Below are positions 35,724 through 47,547 of a DNA stretch of 64,000 nucleotides, piece after piece. The notes beneath the pieces are model-generated. The model made no database searches, was not told the origin of the DNA, and saw only the letters and a list, made by a program, of their open reading frames with translations. The translations under genes and the position numbers were made by a program. This DNA comes from PFJX01 sp964542455 (GTDB taxonomy: Bacteria; Pseudomonadota; Gammaproteobacteria; Burkholderiales; Thiobacillaceae), in the NCBI GenBank assembly GCA_964542455.1, contig CAZIUC010000015.1:26638-90637 (forward strand), in the 5' to 3' direction. The first letter of the stretch is position 1; the number at the start of each line of letters is the position of its first letter.

Positions 35724-36599
35724 TTACCAGTCCCGTTCGGCCGGCACGCTGATCGGGTAGCCGTTGGTCAGCGCGGTGACGAATACCTCCAGGTCGGTAT
35801 ACGGCTGGCTGCCCGGCCGCAGCGGCTGGGTGCGAGTGTCCAGGTTGCATTCGGCGAAACGCAATTGCAGCGATTGCAGCATGTATTGCGTGCGATAGAC
35901 CGGGTAGTGGGCGGCGTCGCCGTAGATGGTGGTGATGACGTTGCCGCGCAGGCGTTTGCCGATATTGTGGGTGTGGCAGGAGGCACAGGCGAAGTTGAAG
36001 GCGCCCGCCTTGGCGTGGAACAGGCGGCGGCCGCGCTCGTAGGCTTCCTTCAGCGGCCCCTCGGAAACATCGATATTGATGGGCTGGCCGTTGCCCAGGC
36101 TGGCGAGGTAGAGGGAAATCGCGCTGTTGTCATAACTGCCGTTTTGCAGCACGCGCCCCTGCTTGGCGCCGCAATGTTCGATCACTTCCTCCAGTCCGGC
36201 CACGTGGCCCAGATCGGCGCGCCAGCGTGGATAGCCGGCGCGCAGATTCTGCAGCGAGCCAGTCCGATCACTCAGGCAAATGGCAAAGGTGCCGTACACG
36301 TCGAGTTGCTTGAACAGGCGCTCGCCGCGATCCACCGCGAAATGGCCGCCATGCACCGCCTGGTTGAAGGGCGGGTCCATGAACTTCCAGTTGAGTTTCC
36401 AGTTTTCGTCCGGATTGCCGGCCAAGCGGTAATCCAGGTTGGCCGGGTCTTTCCAGTACTGATACGTGCCGGAGAGCATGAGATCGCCGGAGACGAGGGG
36501 TTCGTAACGTTCGAACGGCTCGTATTCACGATAGGGAATGTCCTGTGCGAGGGTTGAAGCCGTCAGAAAAGTGGCGAGAAGAAAGAATGGTGTTTTCAC
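35724..36599 (-). CDS. soxA: Sulfur-oxidation c-type cytochrome SoxA (single-haem form)
   Basis: This protein of about 291 residues would join SoxX to link thiosulfate oxidatively to the SoxYZ carrier. The C-terminal haem site is CASCH, and the active-site cysteine lies in RFAECNLD with the family end GSQPYTDLEVFVTALTNGYP. The N-terminal haem motif of diheme SoxA is absent: in its place are AICLSDRTGS and EEVIEHCG, two cysteines that could form a disulfide as in monohaem SoxA. The GTG at 36599 starts a clean signal peptide (MKTPFFLLATFLTASTLA) after AGGTGG; a GTG nine bases earlier is the alternative. No other sox genes are near. Confidence 0.85.
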   Translation of the reverse strand: MKTPFFLLATFLTASTLAQDIPYREYEPFERYEPLVSGDLMLSGTYQYWKDPANLDYRLAGNPDENWKLNWKFMDPPFNQAVHGGHFAVDRGERLFKQLDVYGTFAICLSDRTGSLQNLRAGYPRWRADLGHVAGLEEVIEHCGAKQGRVLQNGSYDNSAISLYLASLGNGQPINIDVSEGPLKEAYERGRRLFHAKAGAFNFACASCHTHNIGKRLRGNVITTIYGDAAHYPVYRTQYMLQSLQLRFAECNLDTRTQPLRPGSQPYTDLEVFVTALTNGYPISVPAERDW

Positions 36600-36609
36600 G
36601 TCAGCCACC

Positions 36610-37113
36610 TCACTCGATGCTTTGCAGGTAGGCCACGAGATCGCGGATGTCCTGTTCGGCCAGTAGCCCGAAAGTGCCGAAGGCCGGCATCACGGTATTG
36701 GGGTTGAAGATACGGGGATCGAATATTTGCTGGAATATCAGGGGGTCGGCGTGTTTGTACTGCTTGTAATGCACCATCGGGCTGCCCACGTTGCCCGGCC
36801 ATTCGTCGCCCGGCAGGGTGTGGCAGGCGATGCACCACTCCCAGGCCAGCGCCTTGCCGCGCGCCTTGTCGCCGGCCAGCGGCAGTTTCATCGTGACGCG
36901 GGTCGGTTCCGGCGTGGCGCGCCGATCCTGGTAGCTGAGGGTCAGCCAGCGCGTGAAATCGTGCTTGTAAGGCGCCCATTCCAGGTGGCCGCTGTTGACG
37001 ATGATTTGCGGCGACATGGTCTTGCCGTCGCTCACCGCGGCGTCACTCGGTATCTCGGCACACCACACTGGGGTTGCGAGCAACAAGGCCAACCCGGCTA
37101 GTAATAAACGCAT
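36610..37113 (-). CDS. soxX: Sulfur-oxidation c-type cytochrome SoxX
   Basis: This 167-residue monohaem cytochrome is the partner of SoxA. It has a signal peptide (MRLLLAGLALLLATPVWC), a haem motif CIACH in the block WCIACHTLPGDEWPGNVGSP, and the likely axial methionine in NTVMPAFG. The region between signal and haem (about 20-85) is longer than in typical SoxX. The gene is 10 bases upstream of soxA, giving a soxXA pair. A start 11 codons earlier is possible but lacks signal-peptide character. Confidence 0.85.
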   Translation of the reverse strand: MRLLLAGLALLLATPVWCAEIPSDAAVSDGKTMSPQIIVNSGHLEWAPYKHDFTRWLTLSYQDRRATPEPTRVTMKLPLAGDKARGKALAWEWCIACHTLPGDEWPGNVGSPMVHYKQYKHADPLIFQQIFDPRIFNPNTVMPAFGTFGLLAEQDIRDLVAYLQSIE

Positions 37114-37194
37114 GGCACTCTCCAAATTTGCGGCGGCGGCGGCCACCCTTCGCGGTCGTACTTTTGTACCAATCGGCTTTCAGGATACCAGCCA

Positions 37195-37878
37195 TCAAGC
37201 GGGTGCCAAAACCCCATCGGTCAAGCGCAGCACGCGGCCCAGACGCGCGGCCAGGTCGGGGTCGTGGGTGACGACCAGGAAGGCGGTGCCATGTTGTTTC
37301 GAGATGTCCATGAGCAGGTCCTGGATGCGTCCGGCGCTATGCCGATCCAGGTTGCCGGTGGGCTCGTCCATCAGCACGCAGGCCGGTTGCGTGACCAGGG
37401 CGCGGGCGATGGCGGCGCGTTGCCGTTCGCCGCCGGAGAGTTCGCCGGGACGATGCGTCATGCGATGGCCCAGGCCCACTTCCTCCAGCCATTTCGCCGC
37501 CTCGGCCAGCGCGCTTTCGCGTTCCTGACGCCGGATCAACAGCGGCATGGCGACGTTTTCCTGGGCGGTGAATTCCTGCAGCAGATGGTGAAATTGGTAG
37601 ACGAAGCCCAGCGACCGATTACGCAGGCGTCCGCGCGCCAGTTCCGAGAGCGACCAGATCGCCTCGCCCGCCACCCGGACTTCGCCGACATCGGGTTTGT
37701 CCAGCCCACCCAGCACATGCAGCAAAGTGCTCTTGCCGGCGCCGGATGCGCCCATCACCGCGATGTGCTCGCCCGCCATCACCGCCAGGTCGATGTCGGC
37801 CAGTACCTGCACTTCCAGCGGTCCCTGCCAATAGCTCTTGCGTAGCCCGGAACAGGCCAGGACGGCATCGGAGTTCAT
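37195..37878 (-). CDS. lolD: Lipoprotein-releasing ABC transporter ATPase LolD
   Basis: This 227-residue ATPase powers release of lipoproteins from the inner membrane to LolA. It has Walker A GASGAGKST, the LolD-typical FVYQFHHLLQEFTAQENVAMP stretch, signature LSGGERQRAAIARAL, Walker B VLMDEPTGNLD and the switch histidine in VVTHD. It is downstream of lolC, separated by 72 bases that contain a perfect inverted repeat. Confidence 0.95.
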   Translation of the reverse strand: MNSDAVLACSGLRKSYWQGPLEVQVLADIDLAVMAGEHIAVMGASGAGKSTLLHVLGGLDKPDVGEVRVAGEAIWSLSELARGRLRNRSLGFVYQFHHLLQEFTAQENVAMPLLIRRQERESALAEAAKWLEEVGLGHRMTHRPGELSGGERQRAAIARALVTQPACVLMDEPTGNLDRHSAGRIQDLLMDISKQHGTAFLVVTHDPDLAARLGRVLRLTDGVLAPA

Positions 37879-37888
37879 TCGTTACCTC

Positions 37889-37946
37889 TGTAGCGCAGGC
37901 TTCCAGCCTGCACCTTTCCATACGCAGGCTGGAAGCCTGCGCTACA
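37889..37946. repeat. 23-bp perfect inverted repeat between lolC and lolD
   Basis: Arms 37889-37911 and 37924-37946 are exact reverse complements starting TGTAGCGCAGGC, with a 12-base loop. It belongs to the GTAGCGC family and sits inside the lolCD operon, so it may weaken lolD expression or stabilise the lolC transcript. Confidence 0.85.
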
Positions 37947-37950
37947 TGTC

Positions 37951-39195
37951 TCACTCATAGCGCAATGCCTCCGCCGGTTGCACCCGGGCCGCGCGCCAAC
38001 TGGGGTACAGCGTCGCCAGGAACGCCAGCACCAGCGCGACCAGGCCGATGGTCGCCACGTCGCCCCAGATCAGCTTGGAGGGCAGCTTCGAGATGTAATA
38101 GACGTCGGCCGGAAACAGATCCATGCCCACCAGGCGTTCGATCCAGGGCACCACGGTTTCCACGTTGAGCGCGAGCAAGATACCGGACGCCATGCCGAGC
38201 AAGGTGCCGATCACGCCGATCAGGCTACCCTGAACCATGAAAATGGCCATGATGCTGGACGGGCTGGCGCCCAGTGTGCGCAGAATGGCGATGTCGGCCT
38301 GCTTGTCGGTGACCGCCATGACCAGGGTGGAGACGATGTTGAACGCGGCCACCGCGACGATCAGGGTGAGGATGATGAACATCATGCGTTTCTCGATCTG
38401 CACCGCCTGAAAGAAGCTGGTGTGGCTCATGGTCCAGTCCGAGAGGTAATAGTCGCCGCGCAGGGTTTTCGCGAGTTCGCGCAGCACCCAGGGCGCGCGA
38501 TCCATGTCCGCCAGCTTCACGCGCAGGCCGCTGACGCTGTCGCCCAGGCGATAGAGTTTTTGCGCGTCTTGCAGGTGGATCAGCGCGAGGCCCGAGTCGT
38601 ACTCGAACATGCCCATGCGGAAAATGCCTACCACCTTGAACTGCTTGATGCGCGGCAACATGCCGGCCGGCGTCACCACGCCCTGCGGCGCGATGAGCGC
38701 GACCTTGTCGCCCAGGAAAGCGCCCAGGGAACGCGCCAGATCGGCGCCCAGGACGATGCCGAATTCACCCGGCTTGAGATCGGCAAGCGTGCCGCTGACC
38801 ATTTTCTGAGCAAACTCAGCCACCTTGCTCTCTTCCGCCGGTAGCAGGCCACGCACCAGTGCGCCCTTGGTTTCACTGCCCATCGCCAGCAGCGCCTGGC
38901 CGCTGATATAGGGCGCCGTGCCGCGCACTTCCGGGTGTTTTTCCACTTGCCGCGCCAGCGCCGGCCAGTCCGCCAGTTGCCCGCTCGGGCCGCTGATTTC
39001 CATGTGCGCGGCGACCCCGAGGATGCGGTCGCGCAATTCCTCCTGGAAACCATTCATGACGGAAAGCACCACGATCAGCGCCATTACCCCAAGGGCGATG
39101 CCCGCCATCGAGGTCATGGAAATGAAGGAGATGAAGTGGTTGCGGCGCTTGGCGCGGGTATAGCGCAGGCCGATGGTGAGTTCGTAGGGCAGCAT
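37951..39195 (-). CDS. lolC: Lipoprotein-releasing ABC transporter permease
   Basis: This 414-residue permease has one N-terminal membrane helix (GIALGVMALIVVLSVMNGF), a periplasmic domain, and three C-terminal helices of the FtsX type (FIILTLIVAVAAFNIVSTL, MVQGSLIGVIGTLLGM). It starts with the family motif YELTIGLRYTRAKRRNHFISF. Only one permease gene is present, so it may be the LolF kind that replaces both LolC and LolE. Confidence 0.92.
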   Translation of the reverse strand: MLPYELTIGLRYTRAKRRNHFISFISMTSMAGIALGVMALIVVLSVMNGFQEELRDRILGVAAHMEISGPSGQLADWPALARQVEKHPEVRGTAPYISGQALLAMGSETKGALVRGLLPAEESKVAEFAQKMVSGTLADLKPGEFGIVLGADLARSLGAFLGDKVALIAPQGVVTPAGMLPRIKQFKVVGIFRMGMFEYDSGLALIHLQDAQKLYRLGDSVSGLRVKLADMDRAPWVLRELAKTLRGDYYLSDWTMSHTSFFQAVQIEKRMMFIILTLIVAVAAFNIVSTLVMAVTDKQADIAILRTLGASPSSIMAIFMVQGSLIGVIGTLLGMASGILLALNVETVVPWIERLVGMDLFPADVYYISKLPSKLIWGDVATIGLVALVLAFLATLYPSWRAARVQPAEALRYE

Positions 39196-39267
39196 GGGGG
39201 GCGGAGTCTGCCACAGGCGGGTGAAGGCAGATAGAGCGCCGACTATTCGCCTGAGCTATGGCGGTGC

Positions 39268-39927
39268 TTATCCACGCAAACTGATGACCGGCCAACCCAG
39301 CGCCTCGGCGTGTCGGCGCAGGGTGGCATCGGGGTCCACCGCCACCGGTTGACGCACTCGCGCCAGCAACGGCAGATCGTTGAGTGAGTCGCTGTAGAAC
39401 CAGCTTTCCGTTACATCCGCCCAGGTCTTGCCCTGCTCATTGAGCCATTGCTCCAGGCGCGCGACCTTGCCTTCACGGAACGAGGGTGTGCCGGCGACAC
39501 GGCCGGTGAAGTCGCCGTTCACCTGTTCCGGTTCAGTGGCGATCAGGTGTGGCACGCCGAGATGGCGGGCGATGGGGGCGGTGACGAAACTATTCGTGGC
39601 GGTGACGATCATGCATATATCCGCGGCGTGGCGTTGCAACAGTTCCGCCGTGCCGGGGGCGATCATGGGAATGACTTTGCTCGCCATATAGTCGCGGTGC
39701 CAGGCATCCAGTTGCGCGCGCGGGTGGCGCGCCAGCGGTTTCAACTGGAAATCGAGGAACTCGTGGATGTCCAGGGTGCCAGCCTTGTACTGGTCATAAA
39801 ACTGTTGGTTTCGCGCTTCGTAAAGCTCGCGGTCGAGCACGCCCTGGTCTATCAGGAACTGCGCCCATTCAAAATCGGAATCACCGGCCAGCAGGGTATT
39901 GTCGAGGTCGAAGAGGGCGAGGCGCAT
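39268..39927 (-). CDS. HAD-superfamily phosphatase, subfamily IB
   Basis: This 219-residue enzyme resembles phosphoserine phosphatase-type HAD proteins: motif I FDLDNTLLAGD (nucleophile in the first DxD), motif II TATNS, a lysine in REGKVARLE, and motif IV YSDSLNDLPLL. Members are annotated as SerB-like or histidinol-phosphatase-like; the substrate cannot be told here. It stands alone, divergent from the permease gene at 39982. Confidence 0.85.
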   Translation of the reverse strand: MRLALFDLDNTLLAGDSDFEWAQFLIDQGVLDRELYEARNQQFYDQYKAGTLDIHEFLDFQLKPLARHPRAQLDAWHRDYMASKVIPMIAPGTAELLQRHAADICMIVTATNSFVTAPIARHLGVPHLIATEPEQVNGDFTGRVAGTPSFREGKVARLEQWLNEQGKTWADVTESWFYSDSLNDLPLLARVRQPVAVDPDATLRRHAEALGWPVISLRG

Positions 39928-39981
39928 GGTCGATAAGCGTTTTCTAATAAAATGGCCGGCAAGTATAGCGGAGTGATTTCA

Positions 39982-40644
39982 ATGAACCTGGTATCCATGA
40001 ATGTCCCCACCCACTGGCAATGGCTGCTCTGGCTTTCCTGTGGGCTGATCGGTGGACTGATTGCCTGGCGCGCGCGCTGGAACATGATGCTGGACCAGCG
40101 CAATCTCAACATCTTTCTGGGCGCGACCGTCGCCGTGCTGGCGTTGTGGTTGATCAAGGCCGGGATCAAACCGGGCCTGAATTTCCATTTATTGGGCGCC
40201 ACCGCGCTGACCCTGATGTTTCGCCCCCTGTTTGCCCTGTTCGGTCTGGCTCTGGTGATTGCCGCCATCACCCTCTGGCACGGCGAATACACCGCCTTTG
40301 CGTCCAATCTGCTGATCATGGCCGTGGTTCCGGTAGCGGTGAGTTGGACGATCTACCGTTTTGTCGACCGTCGTTTGCCCAACCACTTTTTCGTCTATGT
40401 ATTCCTCAATGCCTTCTTCGGCGCCGCTGTGGCGATCTCCGCTGTCGGCTTCGTTTCCACCGGTTTCGTCGCGCTCTCGGGCGTCTACCCGCTGGAATAT
40501 CTGTTGCGGGAATATCTGCCCTATTACCTGCTCATGGCTTGGAGCGAGGCCTTCCTCACCGGCATGATCGTGACGCTGATGGTGGTCTACAAACCCGAGT
40601 GGGTCGCCACCTTCGACGACAAGCGTTACATCGAGGGGAAGTAA
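39982..40644 (+). CDS. CbiM-like energy-coupling factor permease
   Basis: This 220-residue protein has about six or seven membrane helices and resembles COG3235 (predicted cobalt/nickel transport S component). The ending VVYKPEWVATFDDKRYI and the EYTAFASNLLIMAVVPV stretch fit. The start at 39982 follows GGAGTGA; a start 10 codons earlier is less likely. No ECF ATPase gene is adjacent. Substrate unknown. Confidence 0.75.
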   Translation: MNLVSMNVPTHWQWLLWLSCGLIGGLIAWRARWNMMLDQRNLNIFLGATVAVLALWLIKAGIKPGLNFHLLGATALTLMFRPLFALFGLALVIAAITLWHGEYTAFASNLLIMAVVPVAVSWTIYRFVDRRLPNHFFVYVFLNAFFGAAVAISAVGFVSTGFVALSGVYPLEYLLREYLPYYLLMAWSEAFLTGMIVTLMVVYKPEWVATFDDKRYIEGK

Positions 40645-40716
40645 AGCGGGGCTTGGCGAAAAAGCGCTTTTCGCGTTGGCTGGTGACGCGATGGAACGCG
40701 CCCGAGGGAGTGGCCT

Positions 40717-40815
40717 CCCCCTTTGCCAAAGGGGGAAGGAGGGGGGGTAGCGACATTTGCCAAGGCCGCCGTCTCAGAAATCCCCCCTGGCCCCCCTTTG
40801 ATAAAGGGGGGGATT
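40717..40815. repeat. C/G-tract inverted repeats
   Basis: Two hairpin units occur in tandem: CCCCCTTTGCCAAAGGGGG near 40717-40735, and AAATCCCCCC with GGGGGGATTT near 40778-40815 around CCCCCCTTTGATAAAGGGGG. They lie downstream of the permease gene and of the convergent transaldolase gene and may serve as terminators. Confidence 0.75.
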
Positions 40816-40865
40816 TACTCCTTGCGTACCGCGACCGTTCCCGCAGCCAACGCGGTACAACGCCC

Positions 40866-41819
40866 TCAGAATCGCGTCGCCAACTGCTTTTCCAGTTTGA
40901 TCTGATCCACAGTGAAGCCACGTATGCCTTCGGCGAGTTTTTCGGTGGCCATCGCGTCTTCGTTCATGAGCCAACGGAATTCGGCTTCCGTGAGCGGCGC
41001 CGGGCGTGCCACACGTTTGCCACTGTCACTGAGCTGGCGCGGCAGCGGGTCGCTGGCCTGGCCGAGTTCATCGAGCAAGGCCGGGCTGATGGTGAGGCGG
41101 TCGCATCCGGCCAGGGCGCGGATCTCTCCGCTGTTGCGGAAAGAAGCACCCATGACGATGGTGGGGTAGCCGTGGGCCTTGTAGTAGCTGTAGATCTCGC
41201 GCACTGACAGCACACCGGGATCTTCTTCCGCCGCAAATTCGGTTCTTCCGCTGTGCGCCTTGTGCCAATCGAGGATGCGTCCGACGAAGGGTGAAATCAG
41301 CGTTACACCGGCTTCGGCGCTGGCGCGCGCCTGGGCAAAACCGAACATCAGGGTCAAATTGCAATGGATGCCCTCGTGTTCGAGGATTTCCGCGGCGCGT
41401 ATGCCTTCCCAGGTGGAGGCGATCTTGATCAGCACCCGGTCACTGGCGATCCCCGCTTCGTTATAGAGAGCGATCAACTTGCGCGCCTTGGCCAGGGTGG
41501 CCTGGGTATCGAAGGAAAGGCGCGCATCCACTTCGGTGGAGACGCGACCCGGTACGATCTTCAAAATCTCCATACCGACATCGACAGCCAGCCTGTCCAT
41601 CGCATCATGGAGTTGCCGCTCGGACTCGTCACTTTGCGTTTTCGTCCAGGCCACGGATTCGGCGATCAGGGGGGCGTATTCCGGCAGCATCGCCGCCTTG
41701 AGCAGAAGCGAGGGATTGGTGGTGGCGTCTTGCGGCAAATGGTGGCGTATGGCCTCGATGTCGCCGGTATCGGCAACGATGGTGGTCATGCCCTTGAGTT
41801 GTTCCAGTTGGCTGGTCAT
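40866..41819 (-). CDS. tal: Transaldolase
   Basis: This 317-residue enzyme of the non-oxidative pentose phosphate pathway moves a dihydroxyacetone unit between sugar phosphates. The Schiff-base lysine is K132 in VLIKIASTWEG. The acid/base block DATTNPSLLLKAA and NLTLMFGFAQARASAEAG are intact. Its length equals E. coli TalB. It stands at the end of the leftward cluster that includes nifJ. Confidence 0.95.
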   Translation of the reverse strand: MTSQLEQLKGMTTIVADTGDIEAIRHHLPQDATTNPSLLLKAAMLPEYAPLIAESVAWTKTQSDESERQLHDAMDRLAVDVGMEILKIVPGRVSTEVDARLSFDTQATLAKARKLIALYNEAGIASDRVLIKIASTWEGIRAAEILEHEGIHCNLTLMFGFAQARASAEAGVTLISPFVGRILDWHKAHSGRTEFAAEEDPGVLSVREIYSYYKAHGYPTIVMGASFRNSGEIRALAGCDRLTISPALLDELGQASDPLPRQLSDSGKRVARPAPLTEAEFRWLMNEDAMATEKLAEGIRGFTVDQIKLEKQLATRF

Positions 41820-41871
41820 GGCGGTTCCTGAGCGTAAAGGTGGGGGAATGCTGACAGGCTGCTTGCCGGTG

Positions 41872-41957
41872 AAATGTAGCGCCGGCTTCCTGATAAAGCC
41901 TCTGCCCTTCGGTAAGCCGGCTGTTTCAAGACGCAGGCTGGAAGCCTGCGCTACATT
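41872..41957. repeat. Composite inverted repeat upstream of transaldolase
   Basis: AATGTAGCGCCGGCTTCC near 41873 pairs imperfectly with the end GGAAGCCTGCGCTACATT at 41940-41957. Between them lies CCCTTCGGTAAGCCGGCTGT, which resembles a stretch at about 20215-20262, so the repeat seems built from two families. Confidence 0.6.
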
Positions 41958-41958
41958 T

Positions 41959-42555
41959 TCAAGCGCTGATGGCTTTGGTGATCAACGGCACCAGCGCTTC
42001 CGGCAGCTTGATCTGGCCGGAGAGGGCGAAGGTGTGGGCGCGGTCGGACATTTTTTTCCAGGTCTTGCGGATGATGTCCAGCCATTTTTCCTCGTCGTAG
42101 TCGGGATTGGCGCCGGCGAAGGGAAGCATGTAGTACTCGATGAACACGAGGTCGGCCACGTCTTCCATGAGTTGCGTGTCCGGGTTGACCTTGAGCGCGC
42201 GCTTGCCGACGGCTTTCTTGACCTGGTCAATCATGGCGTCGTCGTATCCAGCCTGGCGCATCAGCTCGCCGGCGGTGTCGGCGTGGTACTTGTAGAGACC
42301 GGTGCGCCAGGCGAAATAGCCCTCCTTGGTCATCGGATAGGTATTGCGCGGCACCGTCCAGCGCTTGATGTGTTGCGCGCGCACAGCCAGTTGCGCCACT
42401 TCCGAGGCGTCCGGGGCGTAGCGGTTGATCATTTCCGTCATGCGCTGGGCATATAGCAGCTCTTTCGGCTGGCCTTCGTCCTGGTTGGGGTCTTCGGCGT
42501 TGGCGGCGTCGAATAGCGCAATGGCTTTGTTGAAGTGTGCTGTGTAGTTGGTCAT
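41959..42555 (-). CDS. DUF4202 domain protein
   Basis: This 198-residue protein matches the DUF4202 family along its length: AVRAQHIKRWTVPRNTYPMT, then GYFAWRTGLYKYHADTAGEL, and EDVADLVFIEYYMLPF. The His and Asp placement suggests an HD-like metal-binding fold; the activity is unknown. It has no signal or membrane segment. It lies 63 bases from the DHOD-like gene and could be in one transcript with it and nifJ. Confidence 0.85.
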   Translation of the reverse strand: MTNYTAHFNKAIALFDAANAEDPNQDEGQPKELLYAQRMTEMINRYAPDASEVAQLAVRAQHIKRWTVPRNTYPMTKEGYFAWRTGLYKYHADTAGELMRQAGYDDAMIDQVKKAVGKRALKVNPDTQLMEDVADLVFIEYYMLPFAGANPDYDEEKWLDIIRKTWKKMSDRAHTFALSGQIKLPEALVPLITKAISA

Positions 42556-42618
42556 TTTTTGGGTCGTGCTTTGGGTTGAAAAAACGGTTCGGTCAAACTG
42601 GTCGGGTTGGAAAACGGC

Positions 42619-43632
42619 TCAGCCGATGACGCCGCGCTCGGGGGTGTAGCTGTCCAGCACGCGAAGATAACTGGCGCGTTCGATGGCGCTGGGGTCGGGT
42701 AGGTTCCTCTGGCTCATGCTGCCTTTGAGTTGGGCGACCGAGGTGTATTCGCGCTCGCTCATCCAGTGCCGCATGTCGGCGAGGATTTGCGTCAGCTTAT
42801 CCGGGCCGTGTTGCAGCAGGGCGGAGGCCAGATGCACCACATCCGCGCCGGCCAGCAGGAGTTTCATCGCTTCCTCGTAACCATGCACGCCGCCGGTGGC
42901 CGCCAGGGTGAGCGCGGTCTGGCCGCGCAGGATGGCGATCCAGCGAATCCGTAGCAGGGCTTCTTCCGGGGTGGACAGGTGCAGGCTGTCCACCAGCTTC
43001 AGTTTGTCGAGGTCGATGTCCGGTTGGTAAAAGCGGTTGAACAGCGACACGCCGCGCGCGCCGGCCAGTTCCAGTTGCTTGACCAGATGCGGCAGCGAGG
43101 AGAAAAACGGCGACAGCTTCATGCTGATGGGCAGATTCACCGCGCCGCGCAACTCGGTGAGCAGGCTGACGTAGCGTGCTTCCACCGCCTCGCCGGAGAA
43201 ATGGGGGTCGGCGGCGACGTGATAGACGTTGAGTTCCAGCGCATCGGCGCCGGCCTGCTGGATTTCACGGCCGAGATCGACCCAGGTGGACAGGGAGACG
43301 CCGTTGAGGCTGGCGATGACCGGGATGGAGAGGCGGGTTTTCAGGCGGGCGAGATGTTCCAGATAGTGGTCGAGGTGGCTCTGGTAGCCGCCGTGGTCGG
43401 GCAAAAAGCCATCCGATTCGCCGTGGCCGATGTCGCCGTGCAGGAGAAAGCGGTCGGCCATTTGCGCTTCGGCGCGCAGTTCTTCCTCGAACAGCGAGTG
43501 CATGACCAGCGCCGCCGCCCCGGCGTCTTCCAGTTTCAGCGCCGTATCCAGTTGTTTCAACAGGGGCGAGGAGGAGGGAACCAGCGGGTTCTTGAGCTTC
43601 AGGCCCAGGTAGGTGGTGGAGAGATCGGGCAT
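42619..43632 (-). CDS. Dihydroorotate dehydrogenase-like flavoprotein
   Basis: This 337-residue FMN TIM-barrel protein begins LSTTYLGLKLKNPLVPSSSP and has LELNVYHVAADP, PISMKLSPFFSSL and LAATGGVHGYEEAMKLLLAGADVV, as in class 1 DHODs. The catalytic Cys/Ser region of true DHODs is not obvious, and this subgroup regularly lies beside nifJ rather than pyrimidine genes. I infer a redox role linked to ferredoxin or the pyruvate oxidoreductase. Confidence 0.82.
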   Translation of the reverse strand: MPDLSTTYLGLKLKNPLVPSSSPLLKQLDTALKLEDAGAAALVMHSLFEEELRAEAQMADRFLLHGDIGHGESDGFLPDHGGYQSHLDHYLEHLARLKTRLSIPVIASLNGVSLSTWVDLGREIQQAGADALELNVYHVAADPHFSGEAVEARYVSLLTELRGAVNLPISMKLSPFFSSLPHLVKQLELAGARGVSLFNRFYQPDIDLDKLKLVDSLHLSTPEEALLRIRWIAILRGQTALTLAATGGVHGYEEAMKLLLAGADVVHLASALLQHGPDKLTQILADMRHWMSEREYTSVAQLKGSMSQRNLPDPSAIERASYLRVLDSYTPERGVIG

Positions 43633-43666
43633 GGTCGGACTCCTGTTTGCTTGTCGTAACTATCGT

Positions 43667-43759
43667 CGTAGGTTGGGTTGCGGCCTTATCGCTACCCAAC
43701 AATCGTGCCATCAAATTTGATGGTTGAATCGTCAGGCAGCGATGAGGCCGCAGCCTGAC

Positions 43760-43764
<5 letters not shown>
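43667..43764. repeat. Imperfect 27-bp inverted repeat, CGTAGGTCAGG family
   Basis: Arms at about 43667-43693 and 43738-43764 differ at a few positions. The right arm ends in CTGACCTACG and contains the TAG stop codon of nifJ. Related to the copies at 34961 and 50422. Confidence 0.7.
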
Positions 43765-47413
<3,649 letters not shown>

Positions 47414-47424
47414 GGTGCGGCTCC

Positions 47425-47488
47425 TTGTAGCGCCGGCATCCGTGCCGGCGTCTTGCAACCCCCGCCGGCAAGGGTGCCGGCGCTACAA
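47425..47488. repeat. Inverted repeat upstream of nifJ, GTAGCGCCGGC variant
   Basis: Arms TTGTAGCGCCGGCA... (47425-47450) and ...GGTGCCGGCGCTACAA (47463-47488) are near-perfect reverse complements. It sits 12 bases from the nifJ start, between the NMO-like gene and nifJ, and could affect nifJ expression. Confidence 0.8.
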
Positions 47489-47547
47489 AACGGCCAACCA
47501 CTTCCTGTGGCGCGGAACCTGGGTATTTCGTCGGCCGGAATAAGCGA

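Noticed and set aside
47414..47458. 15 extra N-terminal residues of NifJ
   Set aside because: They are encoded by the inverted repeat upstream; the normal NifJ N-terminus begins at the ATG at 47413.
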